64,000 bases of DNA, from positions 1 to 64,000 of the forward strand of contig JAIEMN010000022.1 of assembly GCA_019752115.1 (NCBI GenBank). Direction: 5' to 3'. Source of the DNA: Gemmatimonadaceae bacterium. Its GTDB lineage: Bacteria; Gemmatimonadota; Gemmatimonadetes; Gemmatimonadales; Gemmatimonadaceae. The notes below the pieces were generated by a model. That model saw only the letters and a program-made list of their open reading frames with translations. It had not been told where the DNA came from and did not search any database. A program made the position numbers and the translations under genes. Of the stretch, positions 35,403-44,371 are shown in pieces. The stretch's first letter is position 1; every line of letters starts with the position of its first letter.

Positions 35403-37007
35403 TCAGGGAGTGTTCGGTACGGCGCGGCAGGTCTCGTTGCCGGCGGCATCCACCGCACACACGCGCAGGTCGGCGGCCGTGCCCGGCACCAGTGCACGCC
35501 ACAAATACTCCCCGTACCAACTGAGCGGCGTTGCGCCCGCGCCGGAGCCGGTGGTATAGCGTATCTCGACCCGGCGCCATTCGGTGGGTAGGGTGGGCCC
35601 CTTCCGGTCGTGCACCCGTGCCCGCACAAGCACGCCGGTGCCTGAGGGCGCCCGCGTGATGGGGCCGACGACGGGCGGCGCCACATCGGGCGCGAGGCCG
35701 CGGCCGAGGAAGATCCGCTCACGCTCGGCCCCCTTCACTTCGCCCTGCCCCTGCACGACATCCAGGCGCCCGTCGCCGTCCAGGTCGCCCAAGGCGAGCC
35801 CGAGCGTACCCGGCGTATTGTCGCCGACGAACACCTCGCTGGCCAGCCGGAGATGGCCGGTGCCGTCGTTGAGCAGCAGCCGATCCGGTCCACTCAACGA
35901 GCCGATCACGAAGTCGGCATCCCCGTCCGAGTCGACGTCGAGGAACGCCACGACGTTGTCGTCCTCACCGATGTTCGCGCTCGTGGGCCACCAGCTGTCG
36001 GTCGCGTCGAGAAAGCGGCCCTTGCCGTCGTTGCGCAGCACATGCTCGCGGCGACTGGACGCATCGCCGCCCACGATCTCGCCATCGTTGATCGTGACGA
36101 GATCGAGGAAGCCGTCGCCGTTCAGGTCCATCGCCTCGTAGTCGTAGTTGTTCGTGTACTGCGGCAGTGCGCGCGGATCGGCCGTGAAGTGCCCCGCCCC
36201 ATCGTTGCGATAGAGCGACCCGCCGCCGCAGCGCTTGCACGACACGAGCACGTCGAGATCGAAGTCGTTGTCAACATCGACGAGCTCCAGATCCCACGAG
36301 AACCGTACGAGTTCATCGGGCAGTCGGCCGACGGTGCCATCCGTGAAGTGCCCCGCGCCATCGTTGAGCCACAGATGCACCCGACCGCCGGCGTTGGTCA
36401 TGTTGTTCCCCGATCCCCAGTCGGCGAGGACCAGATCGAGATCACCGTCACCGTCCACGTCACCGGCTTCCGCGTCGCCGACGCTGAGGGTCAGCGCGGG
36501 GAGATGCGTCGCGGTCCGTTCGACGAATGCGCCGGCGCCATCTGCGAGAAACAGACGACTCTGCGTCTGATACGTCGTCCCGACAAACACATCCACGCGA
36601 CCGTCCCCATTGAAGTCACGTGCCTTGACGACGCGCGCCAGCGACGGGGTCGTGCCAAAGAACTGCGTGGTCCGCTCCACGAACGGCTTTCCGGGTCCGG
36701 CGTTGAGGAACGCGCGCGTGGGCTCCGGCGTCCCCGGCGTCGAGTAATCCCCGCCGTTGGCGAACAGCAGATCGAGGCGCCCGTCGCCATTGAGATCCGC
36801 CAGCTCGACCTTGTTCGTCCATTCGGCCGTGGGCGCGAGCAGGGCATCGGTCGCGTCGATCCACAGCGCGCGCGGCAGCGGTGGCTGCGCCGCGGAGGCA
36901 TCCGCCCGATTGGTCACCGCTGGCTTCGCGCACGCCGCCAGAAGGAGCGCGACCGCGGCGAGGGCGGCGCGCGGAACGGAAAGAACAGCCGGACCAGGAA
37001 TGGGCAT
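35403..37007 (-). CDS. FG-GAP/VCBS repeat lipoprotein
   Basis: 534 residues. A lipoprotein signal with lipobox LLAAC (C26). The mature part contains many FG-GAP/VCBS-type repeats with DxNxDGxxD calcium-binding loops: DLNGDGRLDLL, DFNGDGRVDVF, DVDGDGDLDLV, DVDNDFDLDVL, DLNGDGFLDLV, DVDSDGDADFV and DLDGDGRLDVV, forming a likely beta-propeller. The last 100 residues form a separate beta domain (RARVHDRKGPTLPTEWRR). Outer-membrane or surface protein; may bind carbohydrate or protein. It lies about 120 bp upstream of the DUF1553 gene in the same direction and may belong to the same unit. Confidence 0.88.
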   Translation of the reverse strand: MPIPGPAVLSVPRAALAAVALLLAACAKPAVTNRADASAAQPPLPRALWIDATDALLAPTAEWTNKVELADLNGDGRLDLLFANGGDYSTPGTPEPTRAFLNAGPGKPFVERTTQFFGTTPSLARVVKARDFNGDGRVDVFVGTTYQTQSRLFLADGAGAFVERTATHLPALTLSVGDAEAGDVDGDGDLDLVLADWGSGNNMTNAGGRVHLWLNDGAGHFTDGTVGRLPDELVRFSWDLELVDVDNDFDLDVLVSCKRCGGGSLYRNDGAGHFTADPRALPQYTNNYDYEAMDLNGDGFLDLVTINDGEIVGGDASSRREHVLRNDGKGRFLDATDSWWPTSANIGEDDNVVAFLDVDSDGDADFVIGSLSGPDRLLLNDGTGHLRLASEVFVGDNTPGTLGLALGDLDGDGRLDVVQGQGEVKGAERERIFLGRGLAPDVAPPVVGPITRAPSGTGVLVRARVHDRKGPTLPTEWRRVEIRYTTGSGAGATPLSWYGEYLWRALVPGTAADLRVCAVDAAGNETCRAVPNTP

Positions 37008-37040
37008 GGACCACGTTACGGGTCGAGAGACACATCGGCA

Positions 37041-37292
37041 ATGCAGACGGTTGCTGGAGGAAGGGACCGTCTAGCGGGCCTGTCGATCCGAGCGCACACT
37101 AGGAGAGCCGGCGCGCCGATCGTGCTCGGCGCACTCAGTGGCGTGATCTCGTGCGAGTGGCTCTGGCCGACCAGCAACTTCTGCGGCGCAGTGCCACTGC
37201 TGCTGGCACTGCCGCTCGCCATCGTCGGCGGCCTCGCCGGCTACCTGTACAGCCGGCGGCCCGCCGATCGCGCCGACGCCAGCTCGCCGTGA
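37041..37292 (+). CDS. Small membrane protein (83 aa)
   Basis: 83 residues from ATG at 37041. Two hydrophobic stretches are visible: about residues 26-38 (PIVLGALSGVISC) and 50-70 (AVPLLLALPLAIVGGLAGYL), with a short polar, Trp/Cys-containing loop (EWLWPTSNFC) between. The tail is basic. No family is recognised. It is divergent from the FG-GAP lipoprotein and about 100 bp upstream of the VIT1-like transporter gene. The open frame continues far upstream as antisense of the lipoprotein gene, so the start is uncertain. Confidence 0.5.
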   Translation: MQTVAGGRDRLAGLSIRAHTRRAGAPIVLGALSGVISCEWLWPTSNFCGAVPLLLALPLAIVGGLAGYLYSRRPADRADASSP

Positions 37293-37394
37293 CGGCACGG
37301 CCGTCGCCTCGGGCGGTTCGCTGCAGCGCGGCCCCCATTCCCTGCTACGGCGAACCCTGACGGCGAGGGCGCCCGCCGCGCCCTAGCTTGGGGC

Positions 37395-38114
37395 ATGTCA
37401 CACATCCCCATGCCCAGTGCGCCCCCCGGGGCCCACGTCGAAGAACACTCGCAGGCCTCCGAAGTCGTCCGCGATGCCGTCATCGGCATGTCCGACGGCC
37501 TGACGGTACCGTTTGCCCTGGCCGCGGGTCTCAGCGGCGCGGTGACGGCCTCGACGCTCGTCGTCACGGCGGGGATCGCCGAGATCGTGGCCGGATCGAT
37601 CGCGATGGGGTTGGGCGGCTATCTCGCCGCGCGCAGCGAGGCCGAGCATTACGCGAGCGAGTTACGCCGCGAACAGCGCGAGATCGTGGAGCGTCATGCC
37701 GATGAAATCGCCGAAGTGCGCGAGATCTTCGAAACGTATGGTCTCGAACCCGAGGACAGCGCGCGCCTGGCGGACGCTCTGAGCAAACGTCCGGAGGCGT
37801 GGGTGGATTTCATGATGCGCTTCGAACTCGGGCTCGAGGCGCCCGATCCCAGGCGGGCACGCACCAGTGCGCTGACCATTGCCGCGGCGTACATCGTGGG
37901 CGGGTTCGTGCCGCTGGCTCCCTACATGCTGGTCCCGACGGCCAGCGCGGCGCTGATCCCGTCGGTGGGTGTGACGCTCGCGGCGCTGGCGGTCTTCGGG
38001 TACGTGAAGGGGCGCTTCACCGGCGCACCGGCGGTGCGCAGTGCCATCCAGACGGTCGTGATCGGTGGATTGGCCGCGGGCGCGGCGTTCGGCATTGCTC
38101 GGGTGATCAGCTGA
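37395..38114 (+). CDS. VIT1/CCC1-family Fe2+/Mn2+ transporter
   Basis: 239 residues. Contains the VIT1/CCC1 signature: VIGMSDGLTVPFALAAGLSGA in the first membrane helix, GSIAMGLGGYLAARSEAEHY in the second, a cytosolic helical metal-binding segment with many Glu residues (EIAEVREIFETYGLEPEDSARL), then three further hydrophobic segments (AAYIVGGFVPLAPYML and following). Five transmembrane helices in total, as expected. It likely exports or sequesters Fe2+ or Mn2+; no ferritin-like domain is fused. ATG at 37395. Its 3' end overlaps convergently with the KimA-like gene by a few bases. Confidence 0.92.
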   Translation: MSHIPMPSAPPGAHVEEHSQASEVVRDAVIGMSDGLTVPFALAAGLSGAVTASTLVVTAGIAEIVAGSIAMGLGGYLAARSEAEHYASELRREQREIVERHADEIAEVREIFETYGLEPEDSARLADALSKRPEAWVDFMMRFELGLEAPDPRRARTSALTIAAAYIVGGFVPLAPYMLVPTASAALIPSVGVTLAALAVFGYVKGRFTGAPAVRSAIQTVVIGGLAAGAAFGIARVIS

Positions 38115-40005
38115 GCGCCGCGGGCGCGCCCACCAGCTCAGCACTGGTCGGGCGGCCCACGCGGAATGGGACGTTGGTCACCACGACGTTCGGCGTGAAG
38201 AGCAGCGCCGTGCGAATGTAGAGCGCCGTTTTGTTGTGCAGCAGATGCTCCCACCAGTGCCGGGGGAGGATCTCCGGCACCACCACGGTGATCAGATCCG
38301 TCGTGCCGCTGGTGCGCAGGTCGTCCACATAGGCCGTGAACGGCTTGAGCACCGAGCGATACGGCGACGGCAGGACGACGAGCTCGACGCCGATATCCCA
38401 CGCCTCCCAGTCGCGACGCATACGCTCGGTGGCCGCCGGATCGACCTCGATATAGACCGCCCGCACATCTTTGGAAATGGCGGTCGCGTACACCAGCGCC
38501 GCATCCGTGGCCTTGGTGATCGCGTTGGTGGGCACCAGCACGGTGTGATGCAGAAAGAGCATCGGCGACTGCCCGCCGAACGCGACGTCTTTGGCGAAGT
38601 GCTCGTAGTGGCGATGAATGCGCGCCAGCAGCCACATGATGGCCGGAATGATCAGCACTACGACCCAGGCGCCGTGCACGAACTTTGTCACCACCTGGAT
38701 CACGGCGACGAGTGCCGTGGCCACCGCGCCCAGGCCGTTCAGGATCGCGCGCCAGCTCCACCCCTCTGAGCGCGCTACGAACCAGTGGCGCACCATTCCC
38801 GCCTGCGACAGGCTGAAGCAGACAAACACCCCAATCGCATACAGCGGGATGAGCGCGCTCGTGTCGCCGGCAAAGAGCGTGACCAGCACGGCGGCGAGCA
38901 CCGCCAGCACGATGATACCATTTGAGAAGGCGAGTCGGTCGCCGCGCGCGGCGAACTGTCGCGGCATGTAGCCATCGGTCGCCAGAATGCTCGCCAGCCG
39001 CGGAAAGTCGGCAAAGGCGGTGTTGGCGGCCAGCACCAGTACGGCGAAGGTGGCGTACTGCAGGGCGAAGTACAGCGCTCCGCTGCCGAAGATGTGGCGC
39101 GCCAGCTGCGACAGCACGGTTTCGGTGGGCGACGGCATCACGCCGTACTGCTTCGCCAACAGACTGGTGCCGATGAAGAACGTCGCCAGAATCGCCGCCA
39201 TCCACCCGAGGGTGATGGCCGCATTCCGGGAACTCGGCGCCTTGAAGGCGCCGACACCGTTGGAGATCGCTTCGGTGCCGGTCATGGCCACGCACCCTTC
39301 GGCAAAACCCCGCAGCATCAGAAACACGAGCGCAAAGCCGACCGGACCGCCAGCCGCATGCTGCGCCGACGCGGGGTCCACGCGCACCGCCAGCGTGGGA
39401 GCCTGCCCGTGCCCCTGCCACGCCAGCCACCCGCCGGTGCCGATCATCAGCAGCATCAGGACGATGAACACATACGTGGGCAAGCTGAACGCCATGCCGC
39501 TTTCGCGCACGCCGCGCAGGTTGACCAGCATGAGCAACGCGATCGCGGCGTTGCACAGGAGCACGGTATGCGGCGCGAGCTGGGGATACGCGGAGTTGAT
39601 CGCGGCGACGCCGCTCGAGATCGACACCGATACGGTGAGGATGTAGTCGGTCAGGAGCGCCGCCGCGGCGACGAGCCCGGGACCCGTGCCCAGGTTGTCC
39701 TTCGCGACGGTATAGGAGCCGCCACCGCCGGGATAGGCAAAGATCGTCTGCCGGTACGAGACGGCCACCAGCACCAGGAGCCCCACGATCACTGCCGAGA
39801 TGGGCACCACGTGGTCGAGCGCGGCCGTGCCCAGCACCGCGAGGACCAGCAAGATCTGCTCGGTCGCGTAGGCCACCGACGAGATGGCGTCAGAACTCAG
39901 CACCGCGAGCGCGGTGGTCTTGCTCAGGCGCTCGTGGTCCAGCCGGTCGGAGGCGAGCGGTTTGCCGAAGAGCACCGTCTTCAGCTGGCGAACGGAGACG
40001 GCCAT
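38107..40005 (-). CDS. kimA: KimA-like potassium importer (APC superfamily permease)
   Basis: 632 residues from ATG at 40005. An APC-type permease with about 12 hydrophobic segments, beginning with LSSDAISSVAYATEQILLVL, the characteristic KimA/YdaO opening, then AYPGGGGSYTVAKDNLG and GTEAISNGVGAFKAP. The C-terminal 150 residues are a soluble universal-stress-protein-like domain (TVLVPTNAITKATDAALVYA onward), which in KimA binds nucleotide. Bacillus KimA is a high-affinity K+/H+ symporter of 607 residues. Position next to kdpE/kdpD and shared promoter boxes (see regulatory features) support a potassium role. A generic amino-acid permease is the alternative. Confidence 0.8.
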   Translation of the reverse strand: MAVSVRQLKTVLFGKPLASDRLDHERLSKTTALAVLSSDAISSVAYATEQILLVLAVLGTAALDHVVPISAVIVGLLVLVAVSYRQTIFAYPGGGGSYTVAKDNLGTGPGLVAAAALLTDYILTVSVSISSGVAAINSAYPQLAPHTVLLCNAAIALLMLVNLRGVRESGMAFSLPTYVFIVLMLLMIGTGGWLAWQGHGQAPTLAVRVDPASAQHAAGGPVGFALVFLMLRGFAEGCVAMTGTEAISNGVGAFKAPSSRNAAITLGWMAAILATFFIGTSLLAKQYGVMPSPTETVLSQLARHIFGSGALYFALQYATFAVLVLAANTAFADFPRLASILATDGYMPRQFAARGDRLAFSNGIIVLAVLAAVLVTLFAGDTSALIPLYAIGVFVCFSLSQAGMVRHWFVARSEGWSWRAILNGLGAVATALVAVIQVVTKFVHGAWVVVLIIPAIMWLLARIHRHYEHFAKDVAFGGQSPMLFLHHTVLVPTNAITKATDAALVYATAISKDVRAVYIEVDPAATERMRRDWEAWDIGVELVVLPSPYRSVLKPFTAYVDDLRTSGTTDLITVVVPEILPRHWWEHLLHNKTALYIRTALLFTPNVVVTNVPFRVGRPTSAELVGAPAALS

Positions 40006-40077
40006 GAATGCGAGTCGGGGACGGACGGGACGATCGATATCGAAAGATTCGTCCCGCGCTCCCGAGCCGGCGCCTCG

Positions 40078-40100
40078 GACGCACAAAGATTCCACAAAAT
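40078..40100 (-). promoter_or_regulatory. Candidate KdpE box between kimA and kdpE
   Basis: On the minus strand TTTGTG occurs twice with 11-bp spacing (TTTGTG-N5-TTTGTG; plus-strand CACAAA at 40093-40098 and 40082-40087). The second element lies within ATCTTTGTGCG, identical over 11 bases to a site upstream of kdpF (42357-42367). OmpR/PhoB-type regulators such as KdpE bind such one-turn direct repeats. The site is 73-95 bases upstream of the kimA-like start and about 60-80 upstream of kdpE. Seen in sequence; the regulator is inferred. Confidence 0.5.
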
Positions 40101-40161
40101 TCCCCAGTTCTGTTCCATCGCGCGGCCGGCCCAACCGCAGACGGCGCAGTATCCTTCACGC

Positions 40162-40857
40162 ATGTCCGGCGCGACCATCCTGGTCATCGATGACGAAACC
40201 CCCATTCGCTCCATTGTCCGGGCGGCCGTGGAGTCCGACGGCGGCCGCGTGCTGGAGGCGGCGAACGCCCGGACGGGGCTGGAGCTGGCCCAGCGCGAGC
40301 GACCGGCGCTGATCGTGCTCGACCTCGGCCTCCCGGATCAGGACGGCCTGAGCGTGTGCCGGGCCCTCCGGAAATGGAGCGCCGCGCCGCTCCTCATTCT
40401 CTCGGCGCGGCACGCCGAAGCCGAGAAGGCGCAGTTGCTCGACGCTGGCGCCGACGACTACCTCACGAAGCCCTTCTCCACCCTCGAGCTGCAGGCCCGC
40501 CTGCGCGCGCTGCTCCGTCGCGCGCGCATGGCGCCGGTGCCCGGTGGCGACGCCCCACTCGTGGCGGGCGATCTGGTCATCGATCTCGCGCAGCGCGTCG
40601 TGAAGCGTGGCCAGGAGGCCATTCACCTCACCAAGACCGAGTGGGAACTGCTCAAGGCGCTGGTGTCGCACGCTGGTCGCCCGATGACCCATCAGCAGCT
40701 CTTCGATGCGGTCTGGGGGCGCGGCTACGGCGATGCGCAGCAGTATCTGCGCGTCTATATCGGGCACCTGCGGCGCAAGCTCGAGCCGGACCCGCTGCGC
40801 CCGGTGCTCATTCTGACCGAAGGCGGCGTCGGCTACCGCTTTGCCGGGCCCGGGTGA
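40162..40857 (+). CDS. kdpE: KdpE response regulator
   Basis: 231 residues from ATG at 40162. An OmpR-family regulator: receiver domain with acidic pair D10-D11, phosphorylation site D54 in IVLDLGLPDQDG, Lys in YLTKPFSTLELQAR, followed by a winged-helix DNA-binding domain (LTKTEWELLKALVSHAGRPM, YLRVYIGHLRRKLEPDP, EGGVGYRF). KdpE subfamily features (RALLRRA, E-P-D-P-x-R-P) and context fix the assignment. It activates kdpFABC transcription at low potassium or high salt. The stop lies four bases before the start of the kinase gene. Here it precedes the kinase, opposite to the enterobacterial order. Confidence 0.93.
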   Translation: MSGATILVIDDETPIRSIVRAAVESDGGRVLEAANARTGLELAQRERPALIVLDLGLPDQDGLSVCRALRKWSAAPLLILSARHAEAEKAQLLDAGADDYLTKPFSTLELQARLRALLRRARMAPVPGGDAPLVAGDLVIDLAQRVVKRGQEAIHLTKTEWELLKALVSHAGRPMTHQQLFDAVWGRGYGDAQQYLRVYIGHLRRKLEPDPLRPVLILTEGGVGYRFAGPG

Positions 40858-40861
40858 CCTG

Positions 40862-42340
40862 ATGCGTGGGCGGGCCTGGATCGGGGGCGCGCTGGCGCTG
40901 GCGCTCGTCACCGCGCTGCTCTACAGCGTGCGTGAGGCGCTCGACAAGGCACACGTCGCGCTCATGTTCCTGCTGGTGGTGCTGGGCGGGAGCGCGGCCG
41001 GCGGCCGCACGGTGGGAATTGTGCTTGCGCTGGCGAGCTTCTTTCTCTTCGACGTGCTCTTCTTGCCGCCATACAACACGGTGGTGGTCTCCGATCCGCT
41101 CGATTGGCTGGTGCTGGTGGCGTATCTGGTCACCAGCGTTGTCGCGGCGCAGTTGCTGGCGCGCGCGCAACGCGAGGCGGCGCGGGCGCAACAGCGGGCC
41201 GCGGAGGTCGATCGACTCGCCGCGCTCGGCGCCGATACGCTCAGCGCGCCACGTGCGGAAGATGCCCTGTCGGCCATTGCCCGCGTCATTCGCGAAACGC
41301 TGGGTGTGTCGGTGTGCGAGGTACTCCCGCAGCCGGTCGCCGCGCACGAGGCACTGGTGCAGTGGGTGGCGCAGGAGGGACGCGCAGCGTGGCGTCTGGA
41401 CGATGGCACCACGCGTACCGCCCGCGAGGGCGCCCTCGGGCTCGACATCGATGCGCCGGCGGCGCCGCGCATTCGGGAGGCGCTCTATCCGCTGCGCGTG
41501 CGCGATGCCGTCGTGGGGGTGCTGCGCCTCGCCGATGTCCGCGGGGTGGCGCTCGATCCCACCCGCCAGCGCTATCTCGATGCCCTCGCCCACTACGCCG
41601 CGCTGGGTGTGGAGCGACTGCGCCTCGCCGGCGAAGCCGAGCACGCCGCGGCGCTGCGCGAGGCCGATCGAATCAAGGACGCGCTCCTCGCCGCCGTCTC
41701 GCACGACCTCCGGACGCCGCTCACCACCATTCGCGGCCTCGCCCACGATATCGCGACCGACGGCGACGAACGCGGCGTGGTGATCGAAGACGAATCGATG
41801 CGGCTCAACACGCTCGTGTCCGATCTGCTCGACCTCTCGCGGCTGAATGCGGGCGGGGTGCCCCTCGATGTCGCCCTCAACACGGCCGATGACCTGATGG
41901 GCGCCGCCCTGCAGCGCGTGAGCGGACAACTGGGCGGTCGCGACCTGCGCGCCAGCATCGACCCGGCCGACCCGCTGCTCGTGGGCCGCTTCGATCTGGG
42001 GCACTCGCTGCGCATCGTGGGGAACCTGCTCGAGAATGCGCTCAAGTACGCCCCGGCCGACGCCCCCATCGATTTCACGGTGCGACGCGATGGCGCCTGG
42101 CTGGCGTTCGAAGTGGCGGACCGCGGGCCCGGCGTCTCGGCGGCCGAGCGCGATCGGATCTTTCAGCCCTTCTATCGCGCCCCCGATGCGCCGGCTGACG
42201 TAACGGGCGTGGGGCTGGGCCTCGCGATTGCCCGCGGGCTGGCCGAAGCACAGGGGGGATCGCTCACGGTGCACGAGCGCCCCGGTGGCGGCAGCGTGTT
42301 CTGCCTGCGCGTCCCGTCGGCCGATCTGCCGGTGAGCTGA
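40862..42340 (+). CDS. kdpD: KdpD kinase half (DUF4118 + histidine kinase)
   Basis: 492 residues from ATG at 40862. Membrane region with about four hydrophobic segments at residues 4-100 (DUF4118 type, including LASFFLFDVLFLPPYNTVVVSDP, here only named by position), then a GAF-like domain, then HisKA with H281 in AAVSHDLRTPLTTIRG, and HATPase with NLLENALKYA (N box), DRGPGVSAAERDRIFQPFYR (G1/F) and GLGLAIARGLAEAQGG (G2). This equals the C-terminal two thirds of E. coli KdpD. The N-terminal KdpD and USP domains are missing here but are encoded separately at 48134-49333, so the sensor is split in two. Cotranscribed with kdpE. Confidence 0.9.
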   Translation: MRGRAWIGGALALALVTALLYSVREALDKAHVALMFLLVVLGGSAAGGRTVGIVLALASFFLFDVLFLPPYNTVVVSDPLDWLVLVAYLVTSVVAAQLLARAQREAARAQQRAAEVDRLAALGADTLSAPRAEDALSAIARVIRETLGVSVCEVLPQPVAAHEALVQWVAQEGRAAWRLDDGTTRTAREGALGLDIDAPAAPRIREALYPLRVRDAVVGVLRLADVRGVALDPTRQRYLDALAHYAALGVERLRLAGEAEHAAALREADRIKDALLAAVSHDLRTPLTTIRGLAHDIATDGDERGVVIEDESMRLNTLVSDLLDLSRLNAGGVPLDVALNTADDLMGAALQRVSGQLGGRDLRASIDPADPLLVGRFDLGHSLRIVGNLLENALKYAPADAPIDFTVRRDGAWLAFEVADRGPGVSAAERDRIFQPFYRAPDAPADVTGVGLGLAIARGLAEAQGGSLTVHERPGGGSVFCLRVPSADLPVS

Positions 42341-42346
42341 TCGCGC

Positions 42347-42398
42347 TCTTTACGCGATCTTTGTGCGGACGGCCGCCGCTGTTTGTGCGGTCTTTACG
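42347..42398 (+). promoter_or_regulatory. Candidate double KdpE box upstream of kdpFABC
   Basis: Two one-turn direct-repeat pairs: TTTACG (42349-42354) with TTTGTG (42360-42365), and TTTGTG (42382-42387) with TTTACG (42393-42398); both pairs have 11-bp start-to-start spacing. The longer words TCTTTACG and TTTGTGCGG each occur twice here. E. coli KdpE recognises T-rich repeats of similar layout upstream of kdpFABC. The region lies 45-96 bases before the mini-protein start. The boxes are seen directly; binding by KdpE is inferred. Confidence 0.55.
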
Positions 42399-42442
42399 AC
42401 CGGGCTGGCACGCTTCACGTGTCCTTTCACCGTGAAGGCGTC

Positions 42443-42556
42443 ATGTCCGAGTTGTGGTACCTGTTGCTGGTGGCGCTCCTCTTTGCGCTGCTCTTCGCCT
42501 ATATAGGCGCCTGCGCCGCCCTCGGGGCGCGCGCAGACGACCGGGAGGCGCCGTGA
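42443..42556 (+). CDS. Small hydrophobic protein upstream of kdpF (37 aa)
   Basis: 37 residues, ATG at 42443. One transmembrane helix (LWYLLLVALLFALLFAYIGA), then a short polar tail with a charged end (ARADDREAP). Its stop overlaps the kdpF GTG start (GTGA), so the two are translationally coupled. Small membrane proteins at this position are common upstream of kdpF in GC-rich bacteria, but I know no assigned function. It may help assembly or stability of the Kdp complex like KdpF. Confidence 0.65.
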   Translation: MSELWYLLLVALLFALLFAYIGACAALGARADDREAP

Positions 42557-42642
42557 GCCTCTCCGATTCGATCGGGCTCGCCTGCGCCGTGCTGGTGCTG
42601 GGCTATCTGACGTACACGCTGCTGCGACCGGAGCGCTTCTGA
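42553..42642 (+). CDS. kdpF: KdpF, small subunit of K+-transporting ATPase
   Basis: 29 residues, GTG start at 42553. A single transmembrane helix ending in the family's typical LGYLTYTLLRPERF. E. coli KdpF has the same length and ends in the same kind of LL-x-P-E-x-F. KdpF stabilises the KdpFABC complex in the inner membrane. Overlaps the upstream mini-protein by four bases and is followed one base later by kdpA. Confidence 0.88.
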   Translation: MSLSDSIGLACAVLVLGYLTYTLLRPERF

Positions 42643-42643
42643 C

Positions 42644-44371
42644 ATGAGCGCCAACGGATGGTTGCAGATTGCCCTCTTTGCCGCGGCGGTGCTGGTCGTG
42701 ACCAAGCCGATGGGGCTCTACCTCACGGCCGTGTTCACCGGGCGCCTGCGCGCTCTGGCCTTTGTGGAGCGGCCGCTCTATCGCGTGGCCGGCATTGATG
42801 AGGCGCACGACCAGCACTGGACGCAGTACGCCGCCAGCCTGCTGTGCTTCTCGCTGCTGGCGGTGGTCGTGACGTACGCCGGACTGCGGCTGCAGGCGTG
42901 GCTGCCGCTCAATCCCGCGGCGCTGCCGGCCGTACCCGACCGACAGGCGTTCGAAACGGCCGTGTCGTTCGTGACCAATACGAACTGGCAGAGCTATGCC
43001 GGAGAAGGCACGATGTCGACCTTCTCGCAGATGACGTGGCTCACCGTGCAGAACTTCGTCTCGGCCGCCGTGGGGCTGGCGGTAGCGGTGGCGTTGACGC
43101 GCGGCGTGGCGCGTCGTGCGTCGGCGAAGGGGCGCGTGGGCAACTTCTGGGTCGATGTCACTCGCGCCACGCTCTACCTGCTGGTGCCGCTCTCGCTGCT
43201 GTTCGCGCTCCTCTTCGTGCACCAGGGCGTGCCCCAGACCTTCGGTGGCCCGGTCGCCGTCTCGACGCTCGAGGGCCCCACGCAAACCCTTGCGATCGGT
43301 CCCGTCGCCAGCCAGGAAGCGATCAAGCAGATCGGTACGAATGGCGGCGGCTACTTCAACGCCAACGCGGCACACCCCTTCGAGAACCCCACGCCGTGGA
43401 GCAACTGGCTCTCGATGTTTGCCATCTTCCTGATCCCCGCCGGCACGGTGTGGATGTTCGGCGAGATGGTGGGCAGTCGGCGCCACGGCTGGGCCATCTG
43501 GAGCGCGATGTTCGCCCTCTTTCTCGCGGGAACGGCCGTGACGTATTGGGCGGAGGCGCGCGGCACGCCAGCCCACGCGCAGCGCGGCGTGGATGTCGCC
43601 GGGGTGCTCCCCGGGCATAGCGGCGGCAACATGGAAGGCAAGGAAGTGCGCTTCGGCATCGCGAACTCCGCGCTGTACGCGGTGGTGACCACCGACGCGT
43701 CCTGCGGGGCCGTGAACGCCATGCACGATTCGTTCACCGCGCTGGGTGGCCTCGTGCCCCTCGTGAACATGCAGTTGGGTGAGCTGATCTTCGGCGGTGT
43801 CGGCGCTGGGCTCTACGGCATGCTCATCATGGTCGTGCTCACGGTGTTCATCGCCGGTCTCATGGTCGGACGGACACCAGAGTATCTCGGCAAGCGCATC
43901 CAGCAGCGCGAGATCCAGATGGCGATGCTCTATATCCTCGCCTTCCCGGCCATCGTGCTGGTACTCGCCGCGCTCTCACTGGTGCTCCCGAGCGGGCTCG
44001 CCGGGCTCAACAACCGCGGGCCGCATGGGCTGTCGGAGGTGCTCTATGCCTTCACCTCCACCGCAGCCAACAATGGCAGCGCATTCGCCGGCCTCACCGG
44101 TGCCACGACGTACTACAACACGCTCTTCGGCGTCGCGATGCTGCTCGGTCGCTTTGCGCTCATCGTCCCGGTGCTAGCGCTGGCCGGCTTTCTCGCCGAG
44201 CGCTCACCGGCACCGGCCACCAGCGGCACGTTCCCGGTCACCGGACCGATCTTCGTCGTGCTGCTGCTGGGCGTCATTCTCATCGTGGGCGCCCTCACCT
44301 TCTTTCCCGCACTCGCACTCGGCCCCGTTGTCGAGCATTTCCTGGCGCTGAGTGGGAGGGTCATCGCATGA
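42644..44371 (+). CDS. kdpA: K+-transporting ATPase subunit A
   Basis: 575 residues, ATG at 42644. KdpA forms the K+ channel-like subunit of the high-affinity pump. Selectivity-filter-type loops are visible: [13 protein letters not shown] (first), [19 protein letters not shown] (second), [21 protein letters not shown] (third) and [15 protein letters not shown] (fourth), in the expected order with about ten membrane helices. Length matches the family (557 in E. coli). The stop overlaps the kdpB start (ATGA at 44368). Confidence 0.97.
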   Translation: MSANGWLQIALFAAAVLVVTKPMGLYLTAVFTGRLRALAFVERPLYRVAGIDEAHDQHWTQYAASLLCFSLLAVVVTYAGLRLQAWLPLNPAALPAVPDRQAFETAVSFVTNTNWQSYAGEGTMSTFSQMTWLTVQNFVSAAVGLAVAVALTRGVARRASAKGRVGNFWVDVTRATLYLLVPLSLLFALLFVHQGVPQTFGGPVAVSTLEGPTQTLAIGPVASQEAIKQIGTNGGGYFNANAAHPFENPTPWSNWLSMFAIFLIPAGTVWMFGEMVGSRRHGWAIWSAMFALFLAGTAVTYWAEARGTPAHAQRGVDVAGVLPGHSGGNMEGKEVRFGIANSALYAVVTTDASCGAVNAMHDSFTALGGLVPLVNMQLGELIFGGVGAGLYGMLIMVVLTVFIAGLMVGRTPEYLGKRIQQREIQMAMLYILAFPAIVLVLAALSLVLPSGLAGLNNRGPHGLSEVLYAFTSTAANNGSAFAGLTGATTYYNTLFGVAMLLGRFALIVPVLALAGFLAERSPAPATSGTFPVTGPIFVVLLLGVILIVGALTFFPALALGPVVEHFLALSGRVIA

